Under the pieces are notes generated by a model. That model worked only from the letters and a program-made list of their open reading frames with translations. It had not been told where the DNA came from and ran no database searches. Made by a program: the position numbers and the translations under genes. Below are positions 1-7,540 of a stretch of DNA of 13,520 nucleotides, piece by piece. Position 1 is the stretch's first letter. Every line of letters starts with the position of its first letter. The DNA comes from an uncultured Bacteroidales bacterium (GTDB taxonomy: Bacteria; Bacteroidota; Bacteroidia; Bacteroidales; Marinilabiliaceae), in the NCBI GenBank assembly GCA_937892255.1, contig CALAUL010000040.1:1-13520 (forward strand), written 5' to 3'.

Positions 1-10
1 TTACCTTCAT
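1..10 (-). CDS. Possible first codons of the next leftward gene (partial)
   Basis: On the minus strand an ATG at 10-8 is followed by AAG and GTA before the window ends. It lies about 16 nt downstream of the start site predicted from the -7 element at 33-40, a plausible spacing for a short leader. Only three codons are visible, so neither the reading frame nor the product can be confirmed. Confidence 0.2.
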
Positions 11-32
11 TTGCGTTATATTTTTTAAGCCA

Positions 33-65
33 CAAAGATAAGAAGAATATAAAAAGCTATTTAAA
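33..65 (-). promoter_or_regulatory. Bacteroidota-type promoter for a gene leaving the window on the left
   Basis: The minus strand reads TATCTTTG at 40-33, an exact match to the TAnnTTTG -7 element of Bacteroidota primary sigma factor promoters. Twenty-one bases upstream is TTTA (65-62), one mismatch from the TTTG -33 element. Transcription would start near position 26 and run left, consistent with the ATG at 10. Both elements are read directly; promoter activity is inferred. Confidence 0.5.
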
Positions 66-376
66 ATTTTATCGAATAGTTTATTATTCCTGATTCGAAT
101 CATAACTTTCGGCTTCTTTAAGATCGCTTTTTTGCCCTATTTTTATTCATCTTTTTTTAAAATAGCCCACTATTATCTGCAAAATAGCAAATTATAATAT
201 AATTATAAACGCTTCTCAAATATGCTCGAAATAAAATTCAAACAGTTTCTAAGACACTATTTTAATAATAATGTAAATTACTTCTTACAAACAGGAAGCT
301 TATCCAACCTATAAAACAACACATACAACATGTATCATCTAATAATAGCACAAAATTCACTCTATAAAAACACTCA
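66..376. other. AT-rich intergenic region, no gene seen
   Basis: This stretch separates the end of the DUF5686 gene and its terminator from the leftward promoter at 33-65. It is very AT-rich. It contains a 12-bp palindrome (TGATTCGAATCA, 91-102) and an AT-only inverted repeat (arms TTATAAT and ATTATAA, 192-208, 3-nt centre). I see no tRNA or rRNA, no insertion-sequence ends and no convincing ORF; a 30-codon plus-strand ORF at 222-314 has no supporting signal. Confidence 0.6.
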
Positions 377-399
377 TGGTGCGCACTATATGCGCACCA
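377..399 (-). terminator. Intrinsic terminator after the DUF5686 gene
   Basis: TGGTGCGCA (377-385) and TGCGCACCA (391-399) form a perfect 9-bp stem with a 5-nt loop. On the minus strand the stem begins 10 nt after the TGA stop of the DUF5686 gene and is followed after a few bases by a TTTTTA run. This fits a rho-independent terminator closing the lpxD-to-DUF5686 operon. The U tract starts slightly late, so strength is uncertain. Confidence 0.75.
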
Positions 400-409
400 A
401 ATGTATATA

Positions 410-2677
410 TCACCTTGCATTTTTCAACAAATCACCCAAAGAAAATGCCATACGAAAATTTACAGACTGAAATTCCTCATTGTAAAACGAAACAAATGCA
501 GTAGTTCGTAAAACTAATAGTATCTGTCCAAGTCCATATCCTATCTCAGTATATACATCATCTTTAGATATAACAGCAGTCTTAAAATGTAGTTCCTCGG
601 TATACAACCAATTTCTAAAAATAGGTATCTTCTTTATCAATAGAGACTGTGTCTGATAATGCGCAGATAGTTTGATGTACCAATCGTTGGTACTCATCTC
701 ATAAGGTTTAAATGTCACAAAGCCATTATATCCCGATGCAACACGAGCCAAACCAAAGACCTTGTCACTTCCTTCAAAATGTTGCCATGTAGCAAATCCA
801 TTATTCTTATTATTGAGTATAACACCTGCTTCTGCATCCCAATTAAAACAATCGGTCATGGAAAAGGTCTTCTTTCGTGTCAACGACCAATTGAGATGTA
901 CAAAGTCGGTATTCCCGGCTATTGCACTGACACCTTGTGTGACAGAAAAGCCTATGGTTGGAAAAGCAGAGCCCACAATCTTACGTGTTCCCTCTGTCGT
1001 TGTATAGTATTTTAGGCGAGGTGTATATCTTATGCCAAGTTGTGCCGTTGCTTGTTTGTATGGAGCAAGATCCTGTTCTGATACATATCTGTTTACCACT
1101 TCATTGGGTTTAAAACGACGTTTTGGTCTGAATATTGAGAAGTTGCAATGATTTTCAACGCTACTATATTCATCGACATGAAAGTTAACATCTAATTCCA
1201 ATCCCCATACCGGTGACGAAGTGTAATCGAAATGCCAATACTTATCACGTGCAAGGGTCTTGAAGTTACGTTTGGTAAATAACGAAATGAGTGAATTATT
1301 AAGCCATGTATCACCCTTAGTGCCCTTCCAATCTACATAACCATTACCTCGTTTGACAGTCAGATGATGTGAACCCAATGTAGCACCTGCCTTCAGTTCA
1401 TACCAAAATTCCTTATCACTGAAGGCATATCCTCCCGTTCCTCCTAATTGCAAACGTAGTCTGTTTCTTTCGTAGCCGAGAGTCAGTTTCTGCTCCAATG
1501 CAAAACCAGTCACAGGATGGTAAAAAGCAACAGAAGGATTAAGACCTGATAACGAAAGGTCTAATCTCTTACCTATCTTCCAAGTAGGATTAACAAGATA
1601 TGTCAATGGGTTAGGTTGATCTACGACAATATAACGAACACCCGACTGTCGTTGCATTTCACTATTAAGACTCTCTGACTCTAAATCTGATAGTCCCATA
1701 GGTCGCAAACTCTCCCAATCATGACTGGTAATATCTATCTTACCACTATCGACAATGAAGTATTTGTTCTTTGTCGTTATCTCCAGTCCATTGGATACAG
1801 AGTCAAGTTTCGATAGTAGTCTTTTGCTATAACGAACACCCTTTACCATATCTCGTCGCGTCAACTCCTCTTTCTTTAGGATAGACATAAGTCTCTTTGA
1901 CATTGCAACTTTTTCATGTGTATCTGAGTGTTTGACGATGGTATATGTATGTTGTTCGACATATTCTGCCTTGCCTTTCACACCTAATAGCGAGATATCA
2001 ACGTCGTATACTTGTAGTTTCATCAAGTTGACATCATCTGCCACCTTTACAAACTGCTGCTCGACACTGACAACTCCTATTGCTGTTTGAATCTTCAAGT
2101 TTACATAGCTCAACTGCCAAGAGTAGTCATCTATACATATCACTCCGTCAAAGAGTTGTTTGCTTCTAACACGCGGAATAACTCGTATACCATATACTCC
2201 ATCAGATGTAAGACTGTCTACAAGTTCAAATTTATAATATGCATGTGCATTCTTTGACAACGGAGATATGATAATATCGTCGGAAGAGGTATTGTAGAGA
2301 TTAAAGTTAAAATATTGCAATGAGAAATCCTTTCCTAACAGCTCATAAGGAATAGAATTTTGTTCGCTTATTATCGTTTGCTTATAGTTATTAGGGGTAT
2401 TGTACTCCATGAAACTGAAAGTCTCAAGGACATAGGCATAGTTCGTTTCGGGACAACGGTTGCCTAAGTTATGTTGTATAAGAGAAGGTATATTAGAAAA
2501 GACGACACTTCCGCGAAGATATGAGTTAGCCTCATAATGCTCAATACCATTCAAATGAAGCGGAGCACATACAATAGCCTTACGCATTACAGACTCTGCA
2601 TCATAACGTGTCTCTGCCTTGCCTTTTCCAAAGGTAAAGAGAAACATCAATATGAATAAGTACGATACTTGTCTCAT
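410..2677 (-). CDS. DUF5686-family outer-membrane protein, short form without N-terminal carboxypeptidase-D-like domain
   Basis: This encodes 755 residues. Residues 1-21 look like a signal peptide (hydrophobic core, then GKA). Residues 25-190 match what I know of DUF5686: the DAESVMRKAI helix, YLRGSVVFSNIPSL (53-66), VLETFSFMEYNTPNNYKQ (83-100), SPLSKNAHAYY (138-148) and IRVIPRVRSKQLFDG (164-178). From about residue 365 the chain shows alternating aromatic and polar strands typical of a large outer-membrane beta-barrel, ending FRMAFSLGDLLKNAR. Family members I know usually carry a CarboxypepD_reg-like domain between the signal peptide and this region; here the signal peptide runs straight into DUF5686. 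The ATG is 3 nt after the RNase H stop, so it is the last gene of the operon, and a hairpin terminator follows. The family's biochemical role is not established; outer-membrane location is inferred. Confidence 0.85.
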   Translation of the reverse strand: MRQVSYLFILMFLFTFGKGKAETRYDAESVMRKAIVCAPLHLNGIEHYEANSYLRGSVVFSNIPSLIQHNLGNRCPETNYAYVLETFSFMEYNTPNNYKQTIISEQNSIPYELLGKDFSLQYFNFNLYNTSSDDIIISPLSKNAHAYYKFELVDSLTSDGVYGIRVIPRVRSKQLFDGVICIDDYSWQLSYVNLKIQTAIGVVSVEQQFVKVADDVNLMKLQVYDVDISLLGVKGKAEYVEQHTYTIVKHSDTHEKVAMSKRLMSILKKEELTRRDMVKGVRYSKRLLSKLDSVSNGLEITTKNKYFIVDSGKIDITSHDWESLRPMGLSDLESESLNSEMQRQSGVRYIVVDQPNPLTYLVNPTWKIGKRLDLSLSGLNPSVAFYHPVTGFALEQKLTLGYERNRLRLQLGGTGGYAFSDKEFWYELKAGATLGSHHLTVKRGNGYVDWKGTKGDTWLNNSLISLFTKRNFKTLARDKYWHFDYTSSPVWGLELDVNFHVDEYSSVENHCNFSIFRPKRRFKPNEVVNRYVSEQDLAPYKQATAQLGIRYTPRLKYYTTTEGTRKIVGSAFPTIGFSVTQGVSAIAGNTDFVHLNWSLTRKKTFSMTDCFNWDAEAGVILNNKNNGFATWQHFEGSDKVFGLARVASGYNGFVTFKPYEMSTNDWYIKLSAHYQTQSLLIKKIPIFRNWLYTEELHFKTAVISKDDVYTEIGYGLGQILLVLRTTAFVSFYNEEFQSVNFRMAFSLGDLLKNAR

Positions 2678-2680
2678 TAT

Positions 2681-3298
2681 CTATTTACGTCCGAAGTCTG
2701 CCGGTATCTCTCCCCATTTCTCTGTTGGCCATTTGATAATGGGAACTCTGAAATCATTATTTGCAAGCCAAGCTTCTGCCCTTCGTACAACATCGAAGAG
2801 TTCGGCTGTGAATGGTGTATATTCCAATTTTGTGCGACATTGTCCGCTTTTCACCCAGTTGATGGCTATACGGGAGTCGCTATATATAATCACATTGTCA
2901 ATACCCTCTTTATACAATAGAGCCAAAGCATGTACTATGGCCAGAAACTCGCCTATATTGTTTGTGCCAAGTTGAAACTGCTTGTGGAATATTTCCTTAT
3001 TGTCCCACAGCGATACGCCTCTGTATTCCATTTTACCCGGATTGCCCGAACAAGCTGCATCGACGGCTATGCTCATGCGTACAACTTCATCTGCCGACGA
3101 TACATCGGTCTCAGTGTCTTTTCCCTGTGGCTGATAACCTTCGGCGAAACGTTGTTCTGCTTCCTCTAATGTCGTAAAGCTTTTATAGAGTGGATTTTTA
3201 TAACCATATACCTGTGCCTTTGCTTCCTCCCACGTGGTAAAGATTCCTGTCTTGCGACCATTCCACACTACGTAATATTTCTGCTTTTTCTGCGCCAT
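2681..3298 (-). CDS. rnhA: Ribonuclease H with N-terminal viroplasmin-like hybrid-binding domain
   Basis: This protein should cleave the RNA strand of RNA-DNA hybrids in the cytoplasm. Counted from the ATG it has 205 residues. Residues 7-52 (YYVVWNGRKTGIF..., then NPLYKSFTTLEEAEQRF) are the caulimovirus viroplasmin/hybrid-binding fold, which grips RNA-DNA duplexes. Residues 75-205 are the type 1 RNase H domain, with candidate metal-binding carboxylates D80 (VDAACSGNPG), E117 (NNIGEF), D141 (IYSDSR) and D201 (ADFGRK). This domain pair is common in Bacteroidota. The frame can also open at a GTG at 3304, but that codon overlaps the purine-rich AGAGAGGTG, which is correctly placed as a ribosome-binding site for the ATG at 3298; I prefer the ATG. 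The gene lies 14 nt after marC and 3 nt before the DUF5686 gene. Confidence 0.93.
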   Translation of the reverse strand: MAQKKQKYYVVWNGRKTGIFTTWEEAKAQVYGYKNPLYKSFTTLEEAEQRFAEGYQPQGKDTETDVSSADEVVRMSIAVDAACSGNPGKMEYRGVSLWDNKEIFHKQFQLGTNNIGEFLAIVHALALLYKEGIDNVIIYSDSRIAINWVKSGQCRTKLEYTPFTAELFDVVRRAEAWLANNDFRVPIIKWPTEKWGEIPADFGRK

Positions 3299-3312
3299 AC
3301 GCACCTCTCTAT

Positions 3313-3894
3313 TTAAAAGCTATCTATCAACGACGTCAAGTTGCTTGTAAACAGCTTCACCGAGATAGCAAGAAGTATTATTCCGAAGAACTTTTTTAGG
3401 ACATATATTCCTCCTTGACCCAATATCTTCACCAATCTATCCGTAGATTTGAGCACCAAGAATACCACAAGCATATTGAGCAAAAGGGCGATAACGATGT
3501 TTATGGTGTCAAACTCTGCGCGCAATGACAATATAGTGGTAAAACTTCCCGGTCCGGCTATCAACGGAAATGCAACAGGTACTATAGACGCACCGGTGGG
3601 TGAATCTTGCTTAAATATCTCCACTCCCAAGACCATCTCAAAACCCAATGCAAAAAGGACAAACGAACCGGCTACGGCAAACGAATTGATGTTTACTCCG
3701 AAAAAGCCAAGCATAGCTTCTCCTAAAAACATGAAAGCCAACAATATGACACTGCTGACTACCGTTGCTTTCATTGCATTTATCTTGCCTCCTTTTTCTT
3801 CTATCGATACAAAGATGGGAAGCGACCCCAATATGTCTATTACGGCAAAAAGTATAGTGAACGCCGAAAAGACATGCAACAAGTTAAAGTGCAT
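3313..3894 (-). CDS. MarC-family integral membrane protein
   Basis: This encodes 193 residues, close to the usual MarC/UPF0056 length. About six hydrophobic segments are visible, roughly residues 5-28, 43-65, 72-91, 105-123, 130-148 and 166-185. Family signatures include AVIDILGSLPIF (17-28), VPVAFPLIAGPGSFTTI (105-121) and the C-terminal GIILLAISVKLF (171-182). MarC proteins sit in the inner membrane. E. coli MarC was once linked to multiple antibiotic resistance, but that link was not upheld; some relatives are annotated as amino-acid transporters, and the substrate here is unknown. The ATG start lies 24 nt after the outer-membrane protein gene, within the run of same-strand genes that starts at lpxD. 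Confidence 0.92.
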   Translation of the reverse strand: MHFNLLHVFSAFTILFAVIDILGSLPIFVSIEEKGGKINAMKATVVSSVILLAFMFLGEAMLGFFGVNINSFAVAGSFVLFALGFEMVLGVEIFKQDSPTGASIVPVAFPLIAGPGSFTTILSLRAEFDTINIVIALLLNMLVVFLVLKSTDRLVKILGQGGIYVLKKFFGIILLAISVKLFTSNLTSLIDSF

Positions 3895-3918
3895 GGGAAA
3901 TAATGTTTATGTTTCCTT

Positions 3919-4524
3919 CTACAAGCGCAAACGCACACCGCCTTGCAGTATACCCATAGTGCCAAAACCGGCCTCCATAAATACAGCCAAGTTGTTCCCA
4001 ACCTCTACGCCTATCGGCGAGATCTGGAATGCTGCGTATTTCTTCGACTCTTCATAAGAGATAGCTTCACCCATATCGCCCTTGAGCTTTATGATTGTCA
4101 CACCGCCTGCCAATCGCGAATAGACATTGACAAAACGTGTTGATATCCAAGCCTTCTTGATATTCAACATTATGCTGTTGTGCGATATCTCCTGTGTAGA
4201 AAAAGTCGAAATGCCAATACTTCCAATTGACGTATCAAGTGTATAACCTGCTTGCTGCGAGATCTGTGAAAAGGTATACGACAATCCTATTGCAAATTTC
4301 TCTGTCAGACGTAGGTTGAAGTTCGCATTAATGGCTCCCCATTTCTCAGCATCATCAAATGAATTGAAATTCAACTCATCTGTTTCTATCTCGTACATAT
4401 CTTTGATGATTCCCGTTGCCGGAGCAAAACCGTAGCTTGCTGTTATCTCCAGACGGTCTATCTGTGCCATTGCTGTCTCTGCAAACATTGCGACAACAGC
4501 CATCAAAAGGATAATTTTTTTCAT
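3919..4524 (-). CDS. Small outer-membrane beta-barrel protein, function unknown
   Basis: This encodes 201 residues. Residues 1-20 form a clear signal peptide (MKKIILLMAVVAMFAETAMA, probable cleavage before QI). The mature part is a series of amphipathic strands such as LEITASYGF, GAINANFNLRLTEKFAIGLSYTF, SIMLNIKKAWI, VNVYSRLAGGVTIIKLKG and LAVFMEAGFGTMGILQGGVRLRL, fitting an 8-strand-type outer-membrane barrel about 180 residues long. I recognise the general outer-membrane beta-barrel class but no specific family. It starts 23 nt after lpxA and is followed 24 nt later by marC, so it is probably co-transcribed with the lipid A genes. That would couple production of an outer-membrane protein to lipid A synthesis, though this is inference from position only. 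Confidence 0.8.
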   Translation of the reverse strand: MKKIILLMAVVAMFAETAMAQIDRLEITASYGFAPATGIIKDMYEIETDELNFNSFDDAEKWGAINANFNLRLTEKFAIGLSYTFSQISQQAGYTLDTSIGSIGISTFSTQEISHNSIMLNIKKAWISTRFVNVYSRLAGGVTIIKLKGDMGEAISYEESKKYAAFQISPIGVEVGNNLAVFMEAGFGTMGILQGGVRLRL

Positions 4525-4547
4525 ATCTATATGTATTGCATTTGTGA

Positions 4548-5327
4548 TTATTGTCTCTTTGCCCTGACGATACCTCGCGATGATGTCTTGACGAAATCTA
4601 ATACTATCTTACGCAAATCGTTATCTTCCATCTCTGCTTCTATAGCCTCTACTGCTTGCGATGTATTCATCTTATTCTGATACAAATATCTATATATCTT
4701 CTGTATCGTTGCTATCTGATCTTCATCGAAACCACGACGCTTCATACCTACAAGGTTAAGACCACAGAAACATGCGGGTTCGCGACCTACAGTCACAAAC
4801 GGAGGCACATCTTGTCCGAGTCTTGAACCTCCCTGTATCATCGCATAACTACCAATACGGGTAAACTGATGTACCAACGAACCGCCACCTACTACTGCGC
4901 AATCAAATACCTCAACTTCACCTGCAAACTGACAAGCATTAGAGACGATAATGTTATTACCAAAGACACAATCATGTCCCAGATGTACGTATGCCATAAG
5001 AAGATTATTCGAACCTATCACTGTCTTACCTTTCGACGCTGTGCCTCTATTTATCGTCACACACTCACGTATAGTATTATTATCGCCCAACTCACATGTT
5101 GTCTCCTCTCCTCTGAATTTCAAATCCTGAGGTACAGCTCCTATCACAGCATGAGGAAATATGCGATTATTCTTTCCCATACGAGTACCTTCACATATTA
5201 CTGCTCCACTCATTATCTTACAGCCATCTCCTATAACGACATTTTTCTCTATCGTCACGAAAGGTCCTATCTCTACGTTTTCTCCTATTTGTGCGTCCGG
5301 GTGTATAGAAGCTAATGGTTGACTCAT
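4548..5327 (-). CDS. lpxA: LpxA, acyl-ACP--UDP-N-acetylglucosamine O-acyltransferase
   Basis: LpxA performs the first step of lipid A synthesis, transferring a 3-hydroxyacyl chain from ACP to the 3-OH of UDP-GlcNAc in the cytoplasm as a trimer. The 259 residues are near the E. coli length of 262. Residues 5-185 are left-handed beta-helix hexapeptide repeats. The catalytic histidine aligns with H118 (HLGHDC), and VHQF (152-155), QDVPPFV (172-178) and MKRRGF (195-200) match family landmarks. By alignment from memory, the E. coli chain-length ruler Gly173 corresponds to G166, so long acyl chains should fit, as in Bacteroidota lipid A. The helical C-terminus (200-259) ends TSSRGIVRAKRQ. It lies 26 nt after lpxC. 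No miaA follows, although in Bacteroides, as I recall, miaA is the next gene. Confidence 0.97.
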   Translation of the reverse strand: MSQPLASIHPDAQIGENVEIGPFVTIEKNVVIGDGCKIMSGAVICEGTRMGKNNRIFPHAVIGAVPQDLKFRGEETTCELGDNNTIRECVTINRGTASKGKTVIGSNNLLMAYVHLGHDCVFGNNIIVSNACQFAGEVEVFDCAVVGGGSLVHQFTRIGSYAMIQGGSRLGQDVPPFVTVGREPACFCGLNLVGMKRRGFDEDQIATIQKIYRYLYQNKMNTSQAVEAIEAEMEDNDLRKIVLDFVKTSSRGIVRAKRQ

Positions 5328-5353
5328 CTTATTATTTGTTTATTATTCTATGT

Positions 5354-6265
5354 TTAAAGGTATTTTTTTATTATCTCACGAGCAAATGCTGTATTCGAGC
5401 CATGTCCCGACTTGGTAGCAATAATTCGGCCTTTTATTGGTTTTCCTACCAATGCCAAGTCGCCTATCATATCAAGCAATTTATGACGTGCCGCCTCATT
5501 GCAGTATTTCAAATCATTTGCATTCAAGACTCCCGATGGATGTATGGTTATCTCATCTTTACCCATCATTCGTGTCAACTCCTGACGTTGTTCTTCAGTA
5601 AGATCTTGCTCTACGAATACTATTGCATTATCGAGGTCTCCTCCCTTAATGAGCCCATGCTGAAGAAGCATCTGTATCTCATGTAGGAAGACGAATGTTC
5701 GGCAATCACATACCTCATCATAATCATCCAGACTCTCAAGCTGTGCGTATTGGTTTCCCAAACACCTAGAACCTTCAAATGCTATATTAACTTGTGCACA
5801 GAAGTACTCTTCCGGCAATGCTATGATGCGCAAGTCTTTGTCCGGCTCTTCGTAAACAAGTTTTTCCTTGATTACACAATACTCACGCTCTGCTGATTGC
5901 TCAATGATACCTACTTGTCGTATGGCGTCTACATAAGGTCTTGCCGAGCCATCAAGTATTGGCACTTCAGGACCATTAATCTCTATCTTGCAATTGTCTA
6001 CTCGCAATGCACGCAATGCTGACAAGAGGTGTTCTATTGTCGAGATAGTCTCACCGTTGTCTCCCGCAAGAACTGTTCCTCTTTGTGTAAACGACACTCG
6101 TGTTGCTATAGCCTCTATTTCGGGCTGACCTTCAAGGTCGACACGCTTAAACTTGTATCCGTAATTCTCTTCTGCCGGAGATATCGTCAATGTCACGACT
6201 ACTCCGGTGTGCAACCCCTTTCCCTCGAAAGTATATCTACCGCCTAATGTTGTCTGCTTTTCCAA
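5354..6265 (-). CDS. lpxC: LpxC, UDP-3-O-acyl-N-acetylglucosamine deacetylase, without the usual FabZ fusion
   Basis: LpxC is the zinc deacetylase that catalyses the committed step of lipid A synthesis. The 303 residues are close to the free-standing E. coli enzyme (305). Catalytic residues are visible: E78/H79 in TIEHLLSAL, T190 in CRTFVF, H261/K262/D265 in ARHKLLDMIGDLAL and H288 in KSGHGSN. GLHTG (17-21) and GLIKGGDLDNAIV (204-216) are also conserved. The sequence resembles the LpxC half of the Bacteroidota LpxC/FabZ fusion (about 460 residues), but it stops at REIIKKYL, where the linker and FabZ would follow; only 26 nt separate it from lpxA. The start is a TTG at 6265: an in-frame TAA lies four codons upstream, no ATG is available nearby, and EKQTTLGG aligns with family N-termini. 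It begins 38 nt after lpxD. Confidence 0.97.
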   Translation of the reverse strand: MEKQTTLGGRYTFEGKGLHTGVVVTLTISPAEENYGYKFKRVDLEGQPEIEAIATRVSFTQRGTVLAGDNGETISTIEHLLSALRALRVDNCKIEINGPEVPILDGSARPYVDAIRQVGIIEQSAEREYCVIKEKLVYEEPDKDLRIIALPEEYFCAQVNIAFEGSRCLGNQYAQLESLDDYDEVCDCRTFVFLHEIQMLLQHGLIKGGDLDNAIVFVEQDLTEEQRQELTRMMGKDEITIHPSGVLNANDLKYCNEAARHKLLDMIGDLALVGKPIKGRIIATKSGHGSNTAFAREIIKKYL

Positions 6266-6303
6266 TTTGTATCGTTATTTCGGTTTTTACGACCTAATTA
6301 ATA

Positions 6304-7332
6304 TCATTTTTCTTTTGACTGCTTCACAAGATCGTCAAGTTCTTTTTTGAGTTCCGGCAATCTCTTAAAGACAACGAACGACTTCGTAAATTCACGATAA
6401 TCCATATCCGGCGAACCCCATAAGTTTGCACCCTCTTTTCTAACTGTGTTATTAATTCCTGTCTGAGCACCTGCTTTAACTCCATCTGCAACTGTTATGT
6501 GGCCTGCTATTCCTACTTGTCCACCAAACATACAATTCTTTCCTATTTTTGTCGAACCTGCGACACCACACAATGCAGCCATAACGGTATTTTCTCCTAC
6601 TTCTACATTATGCGCCACTTGTATGAGGTTGTCCATCTTAACACCTCTCTTTATACGTGTAGAGCCCATTGTTGCTCGGTCTATACATGTATTTGCACCT
6701 ATTTCTACATCATCTTCGATGACAACATTACCTATCTGTGCTATCTTCTTATAGTTGTTGTTCTCGTCGGGCGCAAAACCAAAACCATCAGCTCCTACGA
6801 CAGCTCCGGCATGTATTACACAACGTTTGCCTATGCGACATCCTTTATAAATCTTTACTCCCGCATATATTATCGTATCATCTCCTACTACTACTCCATC
6901 TCCAATATATGCTTGTGGGTATATCTTTACATTCTTACCTATCTTAGCTCCATCTGCTACATACGCAAAAGCTCCAACATACACAAATTCACCAAGTGTT
7001 GCCTTTTCACTTACAAATGAAGGCTGTTCTATACCTACTTTCTTCGGTTGCATCTGCTCATACATCTCCAACAGTTGTGCTATAGCTTGATATGCACTCG
7101 GCACTCGTATCATCGTAGCTTTCACCTCTTGCGTTGGCTGAAATGTCTCATCTACGATTATCACAGATGCTCCCGTAGTGTATACATATTGCTCATATTT
7201 AGGATTTGCAAAGAACGTCAATGTATGTTCTTTGCCCTCTTCTATCTTACTGACATTACGCACTATTGCATCAGGATTACCATCTACCTTTCCGTTCAGC
7301 AACTGCGCTACTTGTAACGCTGTAAATTCCAT
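6304..7332 (-). CDS. lpxD: LpxD, UDP-3-O-(3-hydroxyacyl)glucosamine N-acyltransferase
   Basis: LpxD adds the second 3-hydroxyacyl chain, at the 2-amino group exposed by LpxC, using acyl-ACP. The 342 residues match the family. Residues 1-95 form the uridine-binding N-terminal domain (MEFTALQVAQLLNG, then TLTFFANPKYEQYV). Residues 100-300 are hexapeptide repeats of a left-handed beta-helix. The catalytic histidine is H241 in NLIQVAHNVEVG, with the second conserved histidine at H278 (GIAGHI). GADGFGFAPDE (180-190) is the other family landmark. The C-terminal helix from about 315 (KSFVVFKRLPELKKELDDL) is normal. The ATG at 7332 is the first codon of the seven-gene minus-strand run and has its own 250-nt upstream region beyond the kdsB terminator, so this is probably the operon's lead gene. 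Confidence 0.97.
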   Translation of the reverse strand: MEFTALQVAQLLNGKVDGNPDAIVRNVSKIEEGKEHTLTFFANPKYEQYVYTTGASVIIVDETFQPTQEVKATMIRVPSAYQAIAQLLEMYEQMQPKKVGIEQPSFVSEKATLGEFVYVGAFAYVADGAKIGKNVKIYPQAYIGDGVVVGDDTIIYAGVKIYKGCRIGKRCVIHAGAVVGADGFGFAPDENNNYKKIAQIGNVVIEDDVEIGANTCIDRATMGSTRIKRGVKMDNLIQVAHNVEVGENTVMAALCGVAGSTKIGKNCMFGGQVGIAGHITVADGVKAGAQTGINNTVRKEGANLWGSPDMDYREFTKSFVVFKRLPELKKELDDLVKQSKEK

Positions 7333-7350
7333 CTCTTAAGTATCTTTCAA

Positions 7351-7364
7351 TTACTATATAGTAA
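7351..7364. repeat. 14-bp palindrome upstream of lpxD
   Basis: TTACTATATAGTAA is a perfect palindrome centred about 25 bp upstream of the lpxD ATG. Its last 12 bases (ACTATATAGTAA, 7353-7364) recur exactly at 9829-9840. It lies next to the start site implied by the candidate promoter at 7372-7403, so it could be an operator or simply an AT-rich coincidence. Confidence 0.4.
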
Positions 7365-7371
7365 AACTCTG

Positions 7372-7403
7372 CGAATATATGTAGTTTTTTTTATTTATAC
7401 AAG
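7372..7403 (-). promoter_or_regulatory. Candidate promoter for the lpxD operon
   Basis: On the minus strand, TATATTCG (7379-7372) is one mismatch from TAnnTTTG, and CTTG (7403-7400), one mismatch from TTTG, lies 20 bp upstream. Transcription would start near 7365, about 33 nt before the lpxD ATG. It is the best match I found between the kdsB terminator and lpxD, but both elements are imperfect. Confidence 0.3.
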
Positions 7404-7540
7404 AAAGGCTTTTGCGTATTTTATAGGTTAACATCGTTTATCATTATACAACAATGTTCATTCTTTCATCTTCAATTCATCTGTAGTATCTCTTTTTTTC
7501 CTCTACCACACACAATGAACCCATAAAACTCTTATTCATA

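Noticed and set aside
222..314. 30-codon plus-strand ORF in the left intergenic region
   Set aside because: The composition is that of random AT-rich sequence, there is no promoter or ribosome-binding site, and it has no recognisable protein features.
3299..3304. GTG start for the RNase H gene
   Set aside because: The GTG forms part of AGAGAGGTG, which fits better as the ribosome-binding site of the ATG at 3298.
3449..4057. 202-codon plus-strand open frame opposite marC and the barrel gene
   Set aside because: It spans the junction of two well-supported minus-strand genes and has no family features; it is an antisense shadow.
4869..7317. Long plus-strand open frames opposite lpxA, lpxC and lpxD
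   Set aside because: They are antisense to clearly conserved genes and rich in Tyr, Cys, Ser and His, as expected from reading conserved codons backwards.
4548..7332. DNA tandem repeats in lpxA and lpxD
   Set aside because: The repeats are protein-level hexapeptide motifs of the beta-helix fold, not nucleotide repeats.
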